Below are positions 59,801-64,000 of a stretch of DNA of 64,000 bases, one piece after another. Made by a program: the position numbers and the translations under genes. How positions within the stretch are numbered: position 1 is the first letter of the stretch; each line of letters begins with the position of its first letter. Source of the DNA: Primula veris (taxonomy: Eukaryota; Streptophyta; Magnoliopsida; Ericales; Primulaceae); the NCBI GenBank assembly GCA_963682055.1, contig OY821748.1, positions 4,126,343-4,190,342 of the forward strand, written 5' to 3'. Under the pieces are notes generated by a model. That model was given only the letters and a program-made list of their open reading frames with translations. It ran no database searches and was not told the origin of the DNA.

Positions 59801-62800
59801 TTGGTCAAGGAAATTCAATGAGGCTTAGGATAACATAATTGCAGTTTTGGTTTGACCATAAAGTTTTACATATAATTATCATTGATTGTGAACTAACTAA
59901 CTGTATTTTAAACACTTGGCTTTATCCATTAACCTTATATATAGTACTCCATAATATAAATGTTTTAGCAACTAAAACCGCAAGTTCGTGCAATTTAATA
60001 TTTTGACAATTATATGTTTAAACATTTCGATTGAAAAGTTAAGAGTTCCGCTCTTACAAGTTACTTCTAAAACTAAAAATATGAATGAGGTATTTTAAAT
60101 AAGTAGTTAAATTGGAAAAATGAAATTAAGTGAACATATTGGTTTCTTTGGGTTAAGTTCGTTAGACTGAGTTACCTTTTACTAATTTACTAATTTGGAT
60201 GACGAAAGTTTTTTGGAAATTGGAAAAGGTACTGTAGTTCATATTGGAGATATGTACATTTGTAGAAAATAGTATATACTACTACTAATTACTAAATACT
60301 AGTGCAAGTTGGGTCAAGGACCACCAATAAGTTATAACAATCTGATAATATTGTTTGGATAATTGAAGAAAGAATTTAATTCTCCTTCATTTAAGTGAGG
60401 AGTATTTTTTATCAAGTAGCTGCCAGGCTACTTGTATTATACAAACAGATAAACTGAAAAAAATTGTATACATGATCCTAAGAAAATACTAGCTAGGAAA
60501 TGATTTCTTGAACGCATCTTATTGTAATAAAATCTAAGTCGCTTTAATAAAACTTCGAGATTTAACATTTTTCATGATCAAATACCTCTCCTTGTGCTCA
60601 CTAGTCACTGCAAGAAACGAGTGACTTAGAGACTGTTTAGAGGCAATTCCAAATCTAACATTGGAACCAAAATAATTTTTTTTGTGCCTAAATACAATAT
60701 TCATATACAAACATAAAGAACCAATTTAAGTCATGTGTCAAAATCGATTTAGAGACAAATTTATATGGTTTAACTATGTTGGTATACGAGTATCTTTAGG
60801 AACAGTTTTTTTATGCTTTTGTACCTAAAAATAAGAGACAAGTTTCATGTATCTCGTAGTGATTAAGTTTTAATTAATATCAACGCCATTTTAATAAATG
60901 TAAATTATCTAAACCAGGTAGTGTCGGATGAGGCGCGTGCGATGTACAACGGAGGAACCGCTGGACTAACATACTGGAGCCCGAATGTCAATATTTTCAG
61001 GGACCCAAGATGGGGTCGGGGCCAAGAAACACCCGGAGAGGATCCAGTTTTGTCCGCTAAATACGCTGCAAGCTACGTACGTGGGCTTCAGGGGACCTCT
61101 GGCAATCGACTTAAGGTGGCTGCTTGTTGTAAGCATTATACTGCTTACGACCTCGATAATTGGAATGGGGCTAGTCGGTACAGCTTTGACGCCAAGGTAA
61201 TTCATACTACTAAAAAAGTATAGTTAAATTTATTTATTTTTGCATAAAACTTAATTTTGTTAAGGATGCGCATGTTTCTACACATTTAGGCTTATTTTTA
61301 TCTGATCTTCTCATCTGTTTGAAAAGGCTGTATTAAGTAATTTTTTCTATTGCTTTTCTTTTGCTGTAATTATCTTAGTTTTTGTAAGATGGCATGAACC
61401 GTTTTTAGTGAAACAATATATACAGGGCATGTATGTGTGCAGGATAGTATATAATAATATAGCTTATAACAATTTATCATTAATGGATAGATAATACCAC
61501 TAATGGTATTATTAGTTATACCCCCTTATTAGCATAAGTTATAGTACTTATATAATACAAAGTATAATTTGTTTAAACAAATAAATTATAATGAGTTCCA
61601 TTATCCTAATAATCCTATATGAGCTCTTATAACGCAAACAAACATGACTATAAGTATAAACAAAATGAATTTTTCAAGTTAAAAAAATATAATCTTATTT
61701 GCTTAAAAACTGCAACCATCAACCTAAATATTCAAATGGAACATTCACGTGATGGAAATATGCAGTGGAGGAACTAGACATGTTTCTTTTTGTAATTATG
61801 GGTAAAATGCTAAAATCGATAAAAATATTGTAAAAAAAGGATTTTTTCAGTGTGTTGGAGTCTCTTTTAAAATGTGTTTGAATTCTAAGAAAGTGAAACG
61901 TGCTATATTGCTAATAGGCCCGAAATTAAATATGGTTTGTAACAAGAGCTAAATTTTGTATCAGTTTTGTTCTCTAAATAACGTTTTTGTGAGTGAATAT
62001 AAACAGGTAAGTAAGCAAGATTTGGGGGATACATATGATGTACCATTCAAGGCATGTGTGGTAGAAGGGAAAGTGGCAAGTGTGATGTGTTCATATAATC
62101 AAGTTAATGGCAAACCAACTTGTGCTGACCCTGACCTCTTACGTGGTACCATTCGTGGCCAATGGGGACTCAATGGGTCGGTTATTTTCTATCTCACTTG
62201 TGCAATTTTGATCGGCTTATAACTTGTATCAAAATTGTCGAAATGATTTTTCTTAAATTTAATCATAAAATTTAACATCTGAACTATATGGTCAATCTTT
62301 GAAAATTTTCATTCCAAACATTTTGATACAAGTTCTTGATCGGTCAAAATTGCACGTAATTTTATAATGAACAATTAAATAATAACGGATCAAACATGTA
62401 TATTTCTGTATGTATTAAAGTCAATTGTATATCGTTATATATTTCTGTATGTATTAAAGTCAATTGTATATCTTTATATATTAGAATAAGAGTTTTATTT
62501 AGCTACAGTTAAAAACCGTCACGATATTGTCGTTGACTAAAAAACTGTCGTAAAGCCGTCAACGACAAAACCAAACATGCGTAGATAATAAAATAGGCGT
62601 CGATAACAGTATAACATTTGGTTTGGTATACAAATTAACGCTACCCATGAAAAACATCATTAACATCTATAGTATTATGTATGTATTATAGTTATTTAGT
62701 TGATTGTATATTGTTATACTGAGATGAGAGTTCAAATTAGCTACAGTTGAAAGCCGTGACGACATTGTCGTTGGCTAAAAAACTGATGCAAAACCGTCAC

Positions 62801-63879
62801 CGACAAAACCAAACATGTGTAGCCAAAAAAATAGGCGTCTCTAACACTTTTTTTGTAGTCTACAATAAGAAAATCATTGACTTAGACTTGAAAATACAGA
62901 ATTGCTATAGTCATAATATTGATAATCTACATGATATTTTTACAGAAAATCGTTATTCCAAAGCAACTGTGTGAAAATGGTAAACAAAGTTCAATGTTCC
63001 GTCTTCTGTGTGAAGTGAGTTTGTTTCAGTTGTGACAAGTCGAAAATCATTAACTTATACTTGAAATTACATAATTGCTATTGTCGTATTATTCTTTATT
63101 TACATGATAGTCACGAACAATTGTTATTCTAAAGCAATTGTGCAAAAATGGTACAGGAAGTTCAAACTGATTTATTTCTCAGTGAATTTATAGTTCAGTC
63201 ATTTAATTAAAAATGAGTTTGTTTCAGTCATAATAAGTCAGAATATAATTGTCAAATAAGTTCAGCTTTGGTCCCTATAGAAATAAGTGCATTTCGCGTG
63301 AAATGAATTGCTAATATCTTGTTTTATTGGACCAAACAGTTACATTGTTTCGGATTGCGACTCTGTTAAGGAACTATATGAAACCCAACACTATACCGCC
63401 ACACCAGAAGATGCAGCAGCAGTGACAATAAAAGCAGGTAAATTTATTTACAAACCATCATACATACAGGTAAACAATTATAATTATTTGAAAATAGTAA
63501 GAAGATTAAATTCACAAATATTGAACAGGTTTGGACTTGGACTGTGGGCCTTACCTAGCTGTCTATACCGAACAGGCAGTAAGGTTGGGTAAATTGGACG
63601 AAGCTGATGTTAACGGTGCGTTGGCTAACACTCTTACTGTCCAAATGCGTTTGGGTATGTTTGACGGTGAGCCCAATAAGCAGCCCTATGGAAACTTGGG
63701 CCCAAGGGATGTATGCACTCCGGCCCACCAAGAGCTGGCCCTTGAGGCGGCCCGACAAGGCATCGTGCTACTAAAGAACCGTGCAAAATCTCTCCCACTG
63801 TCCACCAACCAGCATCGAACAGTCGCTGTTATTGGGCCTAATTCTGATGTTACCGAAACCATGATAGGAAACTACGCTG
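56859..63879 (+). CDS. GH3 beta-D-xylosidase (BXL family), 5' part, cut by window end
   Basis: A secreted cell-wall glycosidase that releases xylose (and sometimes arabinose) from xylan and arabinan side chains (family knowledge). Exons 56859-56992, 57668-57935, 60918-61196, 62007-62176, 63340-63437 and 63529-63879 join in phase to about 433 codons of an expected 770 or so; the gene runs past 64000. The N-terminus has a hydrophobic signal peptide ([13 protein letters not shown]) and the family start [16 protein letters not shown]. Then follow [46 protein letters not shown] (the KH pair at about 206-207 binds substrate), [14 protein letters not shown] and YIVSDCDSV, where Asp about 289 is the GH3 nucleophile. 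The last exon has [11 protein letters not shown] and GIVLLKN. Paralogue within BXL1-7 is not resolved. Confidence 0.92.
58138..58195 (+). pseudogene. Decayed copy of the 3' end of exon 2 inside intron 2
   Basis: The sequence from CTATTGCCACCACAG to GAAGAAATGGGACGG plus GTAA mirrors the true exon 2 end (57880-57935, ATCACCACCGCAG to GAAGAAATCGGACGG plus GTAA) at roughly three quarters of positions. The copy keeps an AG acceptor (CCAG before 58141) and a GT donor. Inclusion would add 55 nt and shift the frame, so it is more likely a relic of a partial duplication than a working exon. Confidence 0.7.
58856..59085. mobile_element. Stowaway-like MITE in xylosidase intron 2
   Basis: Flanked by TA on both sides (58854-58855 and 59086-59087). 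Left end CTCGTCCCAAAAGAC, right end in reverse complement CTTCTTCCGTCCCAAAAAG. Internal facing motifs TTTGACCG, TTGTATCAAAATTA and AATTTTAATACAATTTATTGACCG. Best preserved of the four copies in this window. Confidence 0.75.
60606..60861. mobile_element. Possible non-autonomous CACTA element in xylosidase intron 2
   Basis: Left end CACTGCAAGAAACGAG; right end in reverse complement CACTACGAGATAC, 9 of 13 terminal positions matching. About 256 bp, no coding capacity. Neighbouring trinucleotides are AGT and ATT, so the 3-bp target duplication expected of CACTA elements is not exact. Confidence 0.45.
62199..62372. mobile_element. MITE copy directly after the exon 4 splice donor
   Basis: GTGCAATTTTGATCGG ... 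AACTTGTATCAAAATTGT at the left faces ACATTTTGATACAAGTTC ... GATCGGTCAAAATTGCAC at the right, arms of about 45 bp. It begins some 22 bases beyond the exon 4 end at 62176. Terminal CTCCCTCCGT ends are missing. Confidence 0.65.
62450..63250. repeat. Two sets of direct repeats in xylosidase intron 4
   Basis: Set 1: about 62502-62606 and 62740-62846 share GCTACAGTT.AAA.CCGT, TTGTCGTTG.CTAAAAAACTG, CGACAAAACCAAACATG and ATAGGCGTC. Set 2: about 62869-62993 and 63042-63166 share GAAAATCATT.ACTTA, ACTTGAAA, AATTGCTAT and AAAGCAA.TGTG, plus a third partial start at 63213. Set 1 has internal complementary motifs (GACGG/CCGTC), as in subterminal repeats of DNA transposons. Confidence 0.65.
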
Positions 63880-64000
63880 GTACGAATAAATGCTCGTTTA
63901 TACTAACATTGCTAGATTTTATAGATCACTTTGATGCTGAATTAGATCCTGGCCTAGCTAGTAAAAGTGTCGTGATGCTACTTTTGGCTGCCTCAGAAAA

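Overview
This is a plant nuclear window, very probably a eudicot: intron-rich AT-rich genes, plant-only families (a CAMTA, a NO VEIN-like ATPase, a peroxisomal acyl-activating enzyme, a plant beta-xylosidase) and two Ty1/copia LTR retrotransposons. I could not place the species from sequence alone.

Layout. (1) 641-11452, minus: a complete 14-exon CAMTA5-type calmodulin-binding transcription activator; the exons join in frame to 904 codons plus stop. (2) 15203-33104, minus: a NO VEIN-like protein with an HSP90/sacsin-type ATPase domain, 3 exons, 1761 codons plus stop. Its first intron holds a whole 10.1 kb SIRE-type Ty1/copia element (21838-31968, 5-bp target duplication AAGAC), in antisense orientation to the gene. 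The element has long LTRs, a CCHC gag, pol, and an extra ORF between pol and the 3' LTR; its frames are broken at three homopolymer runs. (3) 35949-42749, plus: a second copia element (Ale-like remnants, 203-bp identical LTRs, target duplication GAATG). No coding frame survives, yet the LTRs are identical. Its interior is full of short perfect inverted repeats, including about 20 hairpins with the same 8-nt loop type (CCWGTCGW and variants) on unrelated stems, followed by four more hairpins with covarying stems near the 3' LTR. This is the most unusual signal in the window. (4) 42971-48336, plus: an AAE7/ACN1-type peroxisomal acetate/butyrate-CoA ligase, 3 exons, 567 aa, ending in the peroxisomal signal SRL; its first intron is a diverged tandem repeat array interrupted by a small retroposed tail. 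(5) 48337-56858: an AT-rich gene-poor stretch with a MITE. (6) 56859-63879 and beyond, plus: the first six exons of a secreted GH3 beta-D-xylosidase, cut by the window end, with a decayed partial exon copy, MITEs and repeats in its introns.

The four host genes have no evident shared pathway and look like ordinary neighbours. What links the window is transposon activity: one young element inside an intron of a conserved gene, one coding-dead element that appears to have moved recently, and a family of short TA-flanked MITE-like repeats present in several copies, two of them in introns of the xylosidase gene.
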